Assembly (NCBI GenBank): GCA_027531565.1
Contig: JAPZSB010000002.1
Location: 124,001 to 188,000, forward strand
Direction of reading: 5' to 3'
Source of the DNA: Beijerinckiaceae bacterium
GTDB lineage: Bacteria > Pseudomonadota > Alphaproteobacteria > Rhizobiales > Beijerinckiaceae
DNA: 64,000 bases
Below, in pieces: positions 37,715 through 46,624 of the stretch (the stretch's first letter is position 1; the number at the start of each line of letters is the position of its first letter). The position numbers were made by a program, and so were the translations under genes. The notes below the pieces were generated by a model. That model saw only the letters and a program-made list of their open reading frames with translations, did no database searches and was not told the DNA's origin.

Positions 37715-38945
37715 GCCGCTGACAGACACCGCGATTCGGAATGCAAAGCCCGGCGAAAAGATCATCAAACTGTCGGATGGTGGCGGTTTGCAGCTTTGGG
37801 TGATGCCGAACGGGTCAAAACTCTGGAACCTCGCTTACCGTGATTTGCAGCGGAAACAGCGCAAGCTCTCATTCGGGATCTATCCCGGTGTGGGCCTTGC
37901 CGATGCCCGCAAGAAGCGCGACGAGGCCAAGGCGCTGTTGGCCTCGGGTGTTGACCCAAGCCAACAGAAGCGCATCGACAAGCTCACCAAGGCCATCAGC
38001 ATCGCGACCACCTTCCGGGCCGTGGCGGAGGAATATCTCGACAAGCAGAAGCGCGAGGGCCGCGCAGAGGCAACGGTTGCGAAAAACCGCTATCTGCTGG
38101 AGCAGGCTTATCCGGGAATTGGGGAACGTCCGATCTCTGAAATTCAGCCGGCGGAGATTCTGGCCATTCTAAAGAGCCTCGAAAGGCGCGGCATCCTTCA
38201 TGCCGCAAAGCGCGTTCGAGGCATTATTGGCGCTGTGTTTCGTCACGCGGTTACACATCAGAAAGCAGATTCTGATCCCAGCGGATTTCTGAAGGGCGCC
38301 ATTGTCGCGCCCAAGGTCAAGCATCGCGCGGCCATCCTTGATCCCTTGGCGCTAGGGGCCTTTATCCGGGCGGTTGAGGAATTCGACGGGCAGCTCACCA
38401 CCAAGGCCGCGCTGCGCCTGCTGCCTCTCGTGTTCACGAGGCCCGGCGAATTGCGCATGGCCGAATGGCGCGAATTCGATCTCGCCAACGCCTTGTGGGT
38501 TATCCCCGCTGCCCGCACCAAGATGCGCCGTGACCATGAGGTGCCCCTCGCGCGGCAGGCCGTAGCCATCCTGACCGAATTGCACACCCTCACCGGGCGG
38601 GGCCGGTTGGTCTTTCCGGGCCTTCGCACGGTGGAACGCCCAATCAGCGAAAACACCATGAACGCTTCGATGCGCCGCATGGGCTACAGCAACGACGACG
38701 TGACCGCCCACGGTTTCCGTGCCACCGCATCAACCTTGCTGAACCAATCTGGCAAATTCTCGCCCGATGCCATCGAACGCGCCTTGGCGCACCAAGACCC
38801 CGATGCCGTCCGCCGGGCCTACAATCGGGGGGCTTACTGGCAAGAGCGCGTGGATATGGCGCAATGGTGGGCGGATTATCTGGATATATTGCGGAAGGGC
38901 GGGGAGGTTATTCCCTTCGCATCCCCTCAACAGGGTAGCCGCTAA
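37713..38945 (+). CDS. int: Tyrosine-type integrase (DUF4102 arm-binding, P4-like family)
   Basis: This 410-residue integrase should insert and excise the island at tRNA-Thr. The N-terminal arm-binding domain (about 1-85) has the family opening LTDTAIRNAKPGEK, and SAM-like core-binding follows (about 100-190). The catalytic domain shows Arg243 (TRPGEL), Lys270, His333-Gly-Phe-Arg336, His360 (LAHQDPDAVRRAY) and the nucleophile Tyr370, so all active-site positions are filled. The ATG at 37713 starts at the usual family N-terminus; a 25-residue extension would be translated through the leader repeats. The gene starts 176 bases after the tRNA and reads away from it. Confidence 0.95.
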   Translation: MPLTDTAIRNAKPGEKIIKLSDGGGLQLWVMPNGSKLWNLAYRDLQRKQRKLSFGIYPGVGLADARKKRDEAKALLASGVDPSQQKRIDKLTKAISIATTFRAVAEEYLDKQKREGRAEATVAKNRYLLEQAYPGIGERPISEIQPAEILAILKSLERRGILHAAKRVRGIIGAVFRHAVTHQKADSDPSGFLKGAIVAPKVKHRAAILDPLALGAFIRAVEEFDGQLTTKAALRLLPLVFTRPGELRMAEWREFDLANALWVIPAARTKMRRDHEVPLARQAVAILTELHTLTGRGRLVFPGLRTVERPISENTMNASMRRMGYSNDDVTAHGFRATASTLLNQSGKFSPDAIERALAHQDPDAVRRAYNRGAYWQERVDMAQWWADYLDILRKGGEVIPFASPQQGSR

Positions 38946-38967
38946 GCAATAGAAAATGTCGGTGAAA

Positions 38968-38995
38968 AGCAGCCTGAGTTCGGGCTGCTGCTTTG
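38968..38995 (+). terminator. Probable terminator after the integrase
   Basis: AGCAGCC (38968-38974) pairs with GGCTGCT (38983-38989) across an eight-base loop and is followed by GCTTTG. The stem is good and the T-run short. It lies 23 bases past the integrase stop. Confidence 0.55.
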
Positions 38996-39047
38996 ATTGT
39001 CATGAATTGGCAGGCAACATCCGCGCAGGATGAACAGGAACCCTGTC

Positions 39048-39983
39048 ATGGCAATCACGTCATATCCTTGGAAAGACGATCCGATTGAATTTGTCATGCG
39101 CGTCAAGTTCCCGTTTGAGCGGGCTTACCGAGCGTCGTCGATTAACGTGAGATTGCCAGAACGGGCGCAGCACGACAGAGACTATCTCAAACGAGCATCC
39201 GACTACCGGCAGCAACTTGGTGCAATGCCTCGTGAAGAATTGCTGGCAATGGCTCAGGCGCTGGCCTTGGAGGAGGCACATAAGGCCCAAGCGAAGCGTG
39301 ATGCAGAGGAAAGCCAGCGCTTTTTCAATGATCCCCGCGCCGCGATGGATGCGCATTATTGGTCTCGAATGTCTGCATGGACAATCGACGAGGCCACTGC
39401 CCTGTCGTTTGGAAAAGACCCTCGCTACGTGAGTTGGGACAAGCTCAAAAGCCTTGTGCAGGTGTCACTGTTCGCGAAGGCCTATCGAGAGCAACAGGAG
39501 TTGTTCAATCGGGCGCGTCTTGCAGGCCAGCTTTGGGAATCAACCCTGCCGGGAATTTTCTTGGCTTGGGCAGAGCGAATGAAGGTTGAAATGCCCGCCG
39601 ATCTCGTCGTGGCAGTCAAGGATCTTGGAATTCAGATTGCGGACTGGAAATCGCTGCATGACCGCTTGCAGACGCGGGTCCAGGAATTGGAAGCGGCGCT
39701 CGCCAAGCAACCTGCCGCACCGGCTCCTTCGCCTCCAACTGCTGTCCCTTCAAAGGCCAAGGGTTTCAGTTCTTTGGAGAGGAACAGCCTGCTGACGTTG
39801 GTCATCGGAATGGCAACCGCTTGGTATGGCTATGATGCATCCAAGACGCGCAACTCCACAGCCAAGGAAATTTCCGACGAATTGCAGCGGGTTGGCCTTT
39901 CCCTCTCCGATGACACGATCCGGAAGTTTTTACAGGAAGCGCGCGACTTGCTGCCACCGCCTGAAACCGAACGAAAGCGCTGA
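39048..39983 (+). CDS. Unrecognised island protein with a C-terminal conserved helical domain
   Basis: A 311-residue protein I cannot assign. An N-terminal helical and charged part (about 50-110, rich in Arg, Gln, Ala and Glu) is followed by an aromatic segment YWSRMSAWTIDEATALSFGK near 115 that resembles the middle of other integrated-element proteins. A Pro/Ala linker lies near 225-240. The C-terminal domain starts LERNSLLTLVIGMATAWYGY and ends SDDTIRKFLQEARDL, which looks like a winged-helix or HTH-like domain. The ATG at 39048 has AGGAA seven bases upstream. No membrane segment or signal is seen. It may be a regulator or replication-linked protein of the island. Confidence 0.6.
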   Translation: MAITSYPWKDDPIEFVMRVKFPFERAYRASSINVRLPERAQHDRDYLKRASDYRQQLGAMPREELLAMAQALALEEAHKAQAKRDAEESQRFFNDPRAAMDAHYWSRMSAWTIDEATALSFGKDPRYVSWDKLKSLVQVSLFAKAYREQQELFNRARLAGQLWESTLPGIFLAWAERMKVEMPADLVVAVKDLGIQIADWKSLHDRLQTRVQELEAALAKQPAAPAPSPPTAVPSKAKGFSSLERNSLLTLVIGMATAWYGYDASKTRNSTAKEISDELQRVGLSLSDDTIRKFLQEARDLLPPPETERKR

Positions 39984-40018
39984 AACCGAATTCGGTTTCG
40001 GCCAAACCGAATTCGGCC
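39982..40018. repeat. Paired CCGAATTCGG palindromes
   Basis: GAAACCGAATTCGGTTTC (39982-39999) is a perfect 18-base palindrome overlapping the preceding stop codon. CCGAATTCGG recurs at 40007-40016 within a second, GGCC-flanked palindrome. The centres are 21 bases apart, two helical turns. A further half site, CTGAAACCGAA, is at 39961-39971. The position upstream of the AlpA-like gene suits an operator; a transcript hairpin is the alternative. Confidence 0.7.
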
Positions 40019-40075
40019 TCAAATCATTCCGGACGCCATAGACCTGCCCCGTCCTCAAATGCACGGAGCAGAATC

Positions 40076-40306
40076 ATGCCGGACAATCCCGAACAGCATC
40101 TCTCGCAACTGCCGATCAGCGGCTTTCTGCGGCTTCATTCCATCATCAAGCCTCATGGCCCGATCCCGGTCGGCAAATCGACATGGTGGGCGGGCGTCAA
40201 GGACGGGCGTTTCCCGAAGCCGGTCAAGCTGGGTGAGCGGATCACCGTTTGGCGCGTGGAAGATATCCGCGCCCTTGTCGCCAACGGGACCGGACAGAAT
40301 GGCTAA
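40076..40306 (+). CDS. AlpA-family DNA-binding regulator
   Basis: A 76-residue protein with the AlpA/Cox-like winged helix-turn-helix. GFLRLHSIIKPHGPIPVGKS is followed by TWWAGVKDGRFPKPVKLGER, with a final beta wing TVWRVEDIRALV. AlpA proteins of P4-like elements activate excision or integrase expression. GGAG lies about seven bases before the ATG. The palindromes just upstream could be its targets. The next gene overlaps its end by eight bases. Confidence 0.88.
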   Translation: MPDNPEQHLSQLPISGFLRLHSIIKPHGPIPVGKSTWWAGVKDGRFPKPVKLGERITVWRVEDIRALVANGTGQNG

Positions 40307-40763
40307 GCGCCTCAACTGGCGCTTGGTCAAGATCCACCGGAGCTACACGGTGGAAGAGGTGGCGCGGCTTCTTGGCGTGGCGAAGGGAAGCGTCCTGCGC
40401 TGGGTGAAGAGCGGCAACCTCCCGGCGCTGAAAGAGCAACGGCCCTTTCTGATCCTTGGGCGTGAATTGCAGGATTACCTGAAGGGCCGAAGGACGACGA
40501 AACAGACCTGCGGCCCGGCGCAATGCTACTGCTTCACCTGCCGGGCACCGCGTGACGCTGCGGAACGTATGGCCGATTTCTGGCCGCTCACCGCCAAGGT
40601 CGGCAATCTTCAGGCCCTTTGTGCGAGCTGTGGCGGGCTGATGCACAAGCGGGTGAGCTTGGCCAGACTGCCCGCCCTTCGCGCATGTCTCGACATCACA
40701 AACACGCAGGCACCGCCACGCATAGGGAAGTGCGATGCGCCCGGTCTGAATGATCACTTGTGA
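40299..40763 (+). CDS. HTH DNA-binding protein with C-terminal Cys-pair (zinc-ribbon-like) motif
   Basis: A 154-residue protein. The N-terminal MerR/excisionase-like helix-turn-helix (about 10-65) reads YTVEEVARLLGVAKGSVLRW, WVKSGNLPAL and the wing LILGRELQDYL. The second half has paired cysteines, CYCFTC near residue 75 and CASCGG near 108, spaced like a zinc ribbon. I do not recognise a named family. Its start overlaps the AlpA-like gene and its stop overlaps a GTGA ahead of the recombinase, so the three genes are probably translated together. Confidence 0.75.
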   Translation: MAKRLNWRLVKIHRSYTVEEVARLLGVAKGSVLRWVKSGNLPALKEQRPFLILGRELQDYLKGRRTTKQTCGPAQCYCFTCRAPRDAAERMADFWPLTAKVGNLQALCASCGGLMHKRVSLARLPALRACLDITNTQAPPRIGKCDAPGLNDHL

Positions 40764-40777
40764 GGGGAGAGGATTCC

Positions 40778-41887
40778 ATGCGGAAACACCATGCACAGAA
40801 TGAGCGCATCAAGCGCGAATATCTGATCTTTCTGGCCCAAGCGAAACGCCATTCGGAAAAATCGGTCGATCAGGCAGCGGCGGCTATTTCCGCCTTTGAA
40901 GCCTCCACCAGCTACCGTGATTTCCGGCTCTTCCGCATCGAACAGGCCAAGCGCTTCAAGGTGCTGTTGAGCGAGCAGATGAACCCGGCCACCGGCAAGC
41001 CTCTGGCGAAAGCCACGGCCCATGCGCGCCTGATGGCCCTGAAGGCGTTTTTCCAATGGCTGTGCCGGGAGCCGGGCTATCGGAAGATCAGCCATGGCGA
41101 TGCCGAGTATTTCAACCCCTCCGCCAATGACGGGCGGATCGCGGCGGCAGCCCGCGAGAAGCCCGCCCCCAGCCTTGAGCAGATTGCCCATGTGCTATCG
41201 GTGATGCCGCACGGAACCGATATCGAGAAGCGCAACCGGGCGCTTGTGGCGTGCGCCATCCTGACCGGTGCCCGGGATGATGCTCTCGCGTCCCTCTCGC
41301 TACGGCATATCGATTGCACAGCCCGCACTGTGTTTCAGGATGCACGTGAGGTGCGCACCAAGCGCCGCAAGACCTTCACGACTTGGTTCTTCCCGGTGGG
41401 TGACGAGGTGGAAGCGATTGTTGCGGAGTGGGTCGCGCATCTAAGGGGCCATTTGCTCTTCGGGCCGGATGACCCTCTTTTCCCGGCAACGCGGGTGGCG
41501 GTTGGTGAGAGCGGCAGCTTCGAAGCGATGGGGCTTGTCCGGCAGCACTGGAGCAACGCCACGCCGATCCGCACCATCTTCCGCGAGGCCTTCACGGCAG
41601 CCGGATTGCCCTACTTCAACCCGCACAGCTTCCGCACCACCCTCGTGCTTCTGGGCGAGAAGGTTTGCCGCAGCCCGGAGGAATTCAAGGCGTGGAGCCA
41701 GAACCTCGGGCATGAGAAGGTGCTCACCACCTTCACCAGCTACGGGAATGTTGCCAGCCACCGGCAGGCGGAGATTTTCGCGGGGATGCGGGGGAAGCTG
41801 GATAGTCACCTTGGGGATCACCCAAATGCCGATGAGCTGCGGCAAGCGATGGCCGTGATTCAAAGGGTGCTTCCTACGGTTCGTTAG
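40778..41887 (+). CDS. Second site-specific tyrosine recombinase
   Basis: A 369-residue Xer/phage-integrase-type recombinase without the DUF4102 arm domain. A SAM-like core-binding domain (about 10-100) precedes the catalytic domain. Arg166 lies in TGARDDALASL, Lys195 or Lys198 in the beta hairpin, His283-Ser-Phe-Arg286 follows, then His312 (LGHEKV) and the nucleophile Tyr322. All active-site positions are filled. The ATG at 40778 follows GAGGGGAGAGG; a GTG at 40760 overlapping the previous stop is the alternative. Its target site is unknown. It may act on the internal module rather than on the tRNA. Confidence 0.88.
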   Translation: MRKHHAQNERIKREYLIFLAQAKRHSEKSVDQAAAAISAFEASTSYRDFRLFRIEQAKRFKVLLSEQMNPATGKPLAKATAHARLMALKAFFQWLCREPGYRKISHGDAEYFNPSANDGRIAAAAREKPAPSLEQIAHVLSVMPHGTDIEKRNRALVACAILTGARDDALASLSLRHIDCTARTVFQDAREVRTKRRKTFTTWFFPVGDEVEAIVAEWVAHLRGHLLFGPDDPLFPATRVAVGESGSFEAMGLVRQHWSNATPIRTIFREAFTAAGLPYFNPHSFRTTLVLLGEKVCRSPEEFKAWSQNLGHEKVLTTFTSYGNVASHRQAEIFAGMRGKLDSHLGDHPNADELRQAMAVIQRVLPTVR

Positions 41888-42291
41888 CAAGCTCTCATTG
41901 CGCAAACGGCGAAAAGTTGCCTCTTGTTGGAAGTTTCGGGGACCCCGATCCTCAATCGGATCGGCACAAGCCGCCGCCATCCTCTCGCAGGGACAATTGC
42001 CCACGGAAAATAGAACACTAGAGAGACCCAATGATGTGTCTTTGGTCGCCCAATGACTCTTGCCGAATGCATTGGCGTTGAAATCTTGTAGCCGTTTGTC
42101 GTAGATCGATTGGCGATACACCGAACGGCGCTAGCTTAAGGATCAGCTTCCGGGATAATGCTTATCGAAGGTATCGGACGGGATTTTTGTTTGGCATGGG
42201 CGCTTCAGTTAATCCGTTCTTGTAAGCCAATGTAGCGTCCTCAAAAAGGCTTTTGCGTCGCTCCTATGAACTTCGGCATGGTGCTCGCTCA
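41888..42291. other. Intergenic region upstream of the hsd operon
   Basis: A 404-base gap with no credible gene. It must carry the promoter of the hsdR-hsdS-prrC-hsdM operon. AT-richer patches occur near 42005-42060 and 42180-42220. I saw no clear -35/-10 pair, no controller-protein gene and no obvious operator repeats. The length is notable in such compact DNA. Confidence 0.5.
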
Positions 42292-45200
42292 ATGAACACA
42301 GATGAACGCGTTCTCGAGGAAGCGCTGATCACAAAACTCCGCGACCTCAAATATGATTACCGTCCGGATATCCGGGATCGCGCCACGCTGGAACGAAACT
42401 TCCGTGAGAAGTTCGAAAGCCTGAACCGGGTCACCCTTACCGACGTCGAGTTTCAGAGGTTGACCGACGAGATTGTCACGCCAGACGTGTTCACAGCTGC
42501 CCGGACACTGCGGGAGCGCAATAGTTTCATTCGCGATGATGGCACGCCGCTCAACTACACGCTCGTCAACATCAAGGACTGGTGCAAGAACTCCTTCGAG
42601 GTGGTCAACCAGCTTCGCATCAACACGGACAACAGCCATCATCGGTATGATGTCATTCTGCTGATCAACGGCGTGCCAGTCGTTCAGATCGAACTGAAGA
42701 CCCTCGGCATAAGCCCGCGCCGTGCTATGGAGCAAATCGTCGAGTACAAGAACGATCCCGGCAACGGCTACACCAAGACAATCCTGTGCTTTCTTCAATT
42801 ATTCATCGTCAGCAATCGCGACCAGACATTCTACTTCGTAAACAACAACGCGCGCCACTTCGCCTTCAATGCCGACGAGCGCTTCCTGCCGGTCTACGAG
42901 TTCGCTGATGTAGACAACAAGAAGATTGTCCACCTCGATAGCTTCGCCGAGACCTTCCTCGTCAAGTGCACGCTCGGCCAGACAATTAGTCGCTATATGG
43001 TTCTGGTCGCAAGCGAGCAGAAGCTCCTGATGATGCGGCCCTATCAGGTCTACGCGGTGAAGGCCATCGTCGACTCCATCGCGCAAGACTGCGGCAATGG
43101 CTATATCTGGCACACCACTGGCAGCGGCAAGACGCTGACTTCCTTCAAGGCGTCAACGCTGCTGAAGGACAATCCGGACATTGAGAAGTGCCTCTTCGTC
43201 GTGGACCGCAAGGATCTCGATCGGCAGACGCGCGAGGAATTCAATAAGTTCCAGGAAGGTTGCGTCGAGGAAAACACCAACACCGCTTCGCTCGTGCGCC
43301 GTCTGCTTTCGGACGACTACGCCGACAAGGTCATCGTCTGCACGATCCAAAAGCTGGGCTTGGCACTCGACGAAAACAGCAAGCGCAACAAGCAGCAGAA
43401 AAAGGACGGCAAGAAGAGCTTCAAGGAGCAGCTCGAACCCCTGCGCGACAAGCGCATCGCCTTCATTTTCGATGAATGCCATCGCTCGCAGTTCGGCGAA
43501 AACCACAAAGCCATCAAGGAATTTTTCCCGCGCGCCCAACTCTTTGGCTTCACCGGCACGCCCATCTTCGACGAAAACGCGGCTCACCAGAAGATCGAAG
43601 ACGCGCAAGCCAGCATGAAGACGACGGAAGATCTCTTCCAGCAGCGTCTTCACACCTACACGATCACGCACGCCATCGAGGACGGGAACGTCCTCCGGTT
43701 TCACGTCGATTATTACAAACCCGAGGGCAAGAAGCCGCCGAAGCCGGGCGAGCCGCTGGCCAAGCGGGCCGTCATCGAGGCGATCCTGTCCAAGCATGAC
43801 GCGGCCACCGGTCAGCGCCGTTTCAACGCCCTGCTTGCCACGGCGTCGATCAATGACGCCATCGAGTATTATGCTCTGTTCAAGACGGTGCAGGCCGAAA
43901 AGCAGGCCGCCGATCCGAACTTCCGCCCGCTGAAAATCGCCTGCGTGTTCTCTCCGCCGGCCGACGGCGATCCCGACGTCAGGCAAATTCAGGAAGACCT
44001 GCCACAGGAGAAGGAAGACAACGCCGTCGAGCCGGAGAAGAAGAAGGAAGCCCTTAAGGCTATCCTTGAGGACTATAACGCCCAATTCGGCACCAACCAT
44101 AAGCTCGGCGAATTCGATCTCTATTATCAGGATGTCCAGAAGCGCATCAAAGACCAGCAATGGCCGGAAACCGACCTGCGCAAGGCATACCCCAACCAGC
44201 CACACCACAAGATCGACATCACGATCGTCGTCGATATGCTGCTGACCGGCTTTGACTCGAAGTTCTTGAACACTCTCTACGTCGACAAGAACCTGAAGCA
44301 TCACGGCCTGATCCAGGCCTTCTCGCGCACCAACCGCGTGCTGAACGCCACCAAGCCCTATGGCAATATTCTCGATTTCCGCCAGCAGCAGGGCGCGGTC
44401 GATGCCGCCATCGCCCTCTTTTCGGGCGAGGCCGCTGCCGCGAAGGCGCGGGAAATCTGGCTCGTCGACAAGGCCCCGGTGGTCATCCAGAAGCTGGAAA
44501 CTGCCGTCCAGAAGCTCGATGCTTTCATGAAGTCGCAGGGCCTCGACTGCGCGCCCGAAGCCGTGCCCAACCTTAAGGGCGATGCGGCCCGCGCCGCCTT
44601 CATCGAGCATTTCAAGGAAGTCCAGCGGCTCAAGACCCAGCTTGACCAATACACCGACCTGACGGACGAAAACCGCACCACCATCGAACAGGTGCTGCCG
44701 CGCGAGAACCTTCTAGGCTTCCGCGGCGCCTATCTGGAAACCGCCCAGCGCCTTCGGGCGCAGCAGGGCAAGGGTCATGACCAGGGTGACGGAAAGCCCA
44801 GTCAGGACGCCGACCAGCTTGATTTCGAGTTCGTCCTCTTCGCCTCGGCCGTCATCGACTATGACTACATCATGGGCCTGATCGCCCGTTATTCCGAGGC
44901 CACGCCCGGCAAGCAGAAGATGAGCCGCGAGGAGCTCATCGGCCTGATCCAGTCCGACGCCAAGTTCATGGACGAGCGGGAAGATATCGCAGCCTATATC
45001 AACACCCTCAAGGCGGGTGAAGGCCTCAGCGAGAAGGCCATCCGCGACGGCTACAGCCGTTTCAAGGCGGAGAAGAACGCGGCCGAGCTGACGGACATCG
45101 CGGGCAAGCACGGCCTTGCCGCCGAGGCGCTTCACGGCTTCGTCGATGGCATCCTGCAACGGATGATCTTTGATGGGGAGGCGTTGACCGACCTGATGGA

Positions 45201-45327
45201 ACCCCTTGGCCTGAACTGGAAGGCGCGACGGGTGAAGGAACTGGACCTGATGGCCGACCTGCTGCCGCTTCTGCTGAAGCGCGCCGGTGGCCGTGAAATT
45301 TCGGGGCTGAGCGCTTATGAGCAGTAA
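42292..45327 (+). CDS. hsdR: Type I restriction enzyme, R subunit
   Basis: This 1011-residue motor and nuclease subunit translocates and cleaves unmethylated DNA in the R2M2S complex. The N-terminal PD-(D/E)xK nuclease is visible as Asp120 and Glu134-x-Lys136 (IELKT). The helicase domain has Walker A TGSGKT (276-281), DECH at 394-397 and TGTPIF; the second RecA lobe has VVDMLLTGFDSKFLNTLYVDK and QAFSRTNRV. The C-terminal helical domain docks on the methylase. It is the first gene of the operon, unlike the usual final or separate position. The ATG at 42292 was preferred over an upstream in-frame start. Confidence 0.96.
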   Translation: MNTDERVLEEALITKLRDLKYDYRPDIRDRATLERNFREKFESLNRVTLTDVEFQRLTDEIVTPDVFTAARTLRERNSFIRDDGTPLNYTLVNIKDWCKNSFEVVNQLRINTDNSHHRYDVILLINGVPVVQIELKTLGISPRRAMEQIVEYKNDPGNGYTKTILCFLQLFIVSNRDQTFYFVNNNARHFAFNADERFLPVYEFADVDNKKIVHLDSFAETFLVKCTLGQTISRYMVLVASEQKLLMMRPYQVYAVKAIVDSIAQDCGNGYIWHTTGSGKTLTSFKASTLLKDNPDIEKCLFVVDRKDLDRQTREEFNKFQEGCVEENTNTASLVRRLLSDDYADKVIVCTIQKLGLALDENSKRNKQQKKDGKKSFKEQLEPLRDKRIAFIFDECHRSQFGENHKAIKEFFPRAQLFGFTGTPIFDENAAHQKIEDAQASMKTTEDLFQQRLHTYTITHAIEDGNVLRFHVDYYKPEGKKPPKPGEPLAKRAVIEAILSKHDAATGQRRFNALLATASINDAIEYYALFKTVQAEKQAADPNFRPLKIACVFSPPADGDPDVRQIQEDLPQEKEDNAVEPEKKKEALKAILEDYNAQFGTNHKLGEFDLYYQDVQKRIKDQQWPETDLRKAYPNQPHHKIDITIVVDMLLTGFDSKFLNTLYVDKNLKHHGLIQAFSRTNRVLNATKPYGNILDFRQQQGAVDAAIALFSGEAAAAKAREIWLVDKAPVVIQKLETAVQKLDAFMKSQGLDCAPEAVPNLKGDAARAAFIEHFKEVQRLKTQLDQYTDLTDENRTTIEQVLPRENLLGFRGAYLETAQRLRAQQGKGHDQGDGKPSQDADQLDFEFVLFASAVIDYDYIMGLIARYSEATPGKQKMSREELIGLIQSDAKFMDEREDIAAYINTLKAGEGLSEKAIRDGYSRFKAEKNAAELTDIAGKHGLAAEALHGFVDGILQRMIFDGEALTDLMEPLGLNWKARRVKELDLMADLLPLLLKRAGGREISGLSAYEQ

Positions 45328-46621
45328 GGGCAAAGCCATGACCGTAGCGGGCAGCGGGCCTGCCTTAGTGCCGAAGCGGCGCTTTCCCGAGTTTCAGGAC
45401 TCTCCAGCATGGGAGCCGGTAAGTTTGCGAAAAGCATCCGTTCCGGTTGATGGGCGTGTCGGCGAAAGAAAGCTCACCCCGGTCAGTATTTCGGCCGGTA
45501 TCGGATTTGTGCCCCAAGCCGAAAAATTCGGACGCGACATCTCGGGGAACCAGTATCAGCTCTACACCCTGGTTCGAGATGGCGACTTTGTATTCAACAA
45601 AGGCAATTCGCTGAAGTTTCCGCAAGGATGCATCTATCTCTTGCAAGGCTGGGGCGAGGTAGCTGCGCCTAACGTGTTTATCGCCTTCCGGCTCAAGCCC
45701 GGCTATTCGAACGGCTTCTTTCAGAATTGCTTTGAGCAAAACCAGCACGGAAAGCAACTCAAGAGGCACATTACCAGCGGTGCGCGCAGCAATGGATTGC
45801 TGAATATTAGCAAGGAGACCTTTTTCGGCGTCGAAATCCCGACACCGAGCCTGCCCGAGCAACAAAAAATCGCCGAGTGCCTGGGCTCTGCCGACGTGCT
45901 GATTGCCGCGCAGGGGCAGAAGGTGGAGGCGCTGAAGGCCCATAAGAAGGGCCTGATGCAGCAGCTTTTCCCCCAGGAAGGCGAAACCCAACCCCGCCTC
46001 CGCTTCCCCGAGTTCGAGGGGGCGGGTGATTGGGTGGAGCACCCATTTGAGGACTTTGTCGCGAGGTCCTTCTACGGGACATCAAGCTCGACTTTGCAGA
46101 CTGGCCGCTACCCAGTATTGCGAATGGGGAACATGGTTGAGGGCGAGATAGATTTTTCAAACCTAGTTTATATTGACTTGGATGATACAAGCTTTGCCTC
46201 ACTTCGGCTTGAGAACGGTGATGTTCTTTTAAACCGAACAAATAGCCCAGCGTTAGTTGGAAAGATTTCCCTCTTCCGGTCAGACAGGGAATGCATCACA
46301 GCTTCATACATCGTCACTTATCGATTGAAGAAGTCTCGGCTGAACCCTTCGTTTTGCAATGCAATTTTGAATACAGAAATGTATCAGGCAAGAATCAAGA
46401 AGCTCGCAAAGCCAAGTATCAGCCAAGCGAACATCAATCCAACCGCGTTCAAAAAAGAAGTGATGATTTCGACTCCTTCGTTGGCCGAACAACAGCGTAT
46501 CGCCGACTGCCTTACCTCTCTCGATGATCTCATCGCCGCTGAGGCCCGAAAGCTCTACACCCTCAAGACCCACAAGAAGGGGCTGATGCAGCAGCTCTTC
46601 CCCCAGCTCGGGGAGGACTGA
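45317..46621 (+). CDS. hsdS: Type I restriction-modification specificity subunit
   Basis: This 434-residue protein sets the recognition sequence. Two target-recognition domains (about 30-175 and 240-385) alternate with conserved helical regions whose repeated ends read PSLPEQQKIAECLGSAD with HKKGLMQQLFPQ, and PSLAEQQRIADCLTSLD with HKKGLMQQLFPQ. That internal duplication is typical of HsdS and gives a bipartite target. The second target domain (46060-46470) is clearly AT-richer than its surroundings, a sign of domain exchange. It overlaps hsdR by 11 bases; ATG at 45338 after AAGGGC is an alternative start. Confidence 0.94.
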   Translation: MSSKGKAMTVAGSGPALVPKRRFPEFQDSPAWEPVSLRKASVPVDGRVGERKLTPVSISAGIGFVPQAEKFGRDISGNQYQLYTLVRDGDFVFNKGNSLKFPQGCIYLLQGWGEVAAPNVFIAFRLKPGYSNGFFQNCFEQNQHGKQLKRHITSGARSNGLLNISKETFFGVEIPTPSLPEQQKIAECLGSADVLIAAQGQKVEALKAHKKGLMQQLFPQEGETQPRLRFPEFEGAGDWVEHPFEDFVARSFYGTSSSTLQTGRYPVLRMGNMVEGEIDFSNLVYIDLDDTSFASLRLENGDVLLNRTNSPALVGKISLFRSDRECITASYIVTYRLKKSRLNPSFCNAILNTEMYQARIKKLAKPSISQANINPTAFKKEVMISTPSLAEQQRIADCLTSLDDLIAAEARKLYTLKTHKKGLMQQLFPQLGED

Positions 46622-46624
46622 CCT

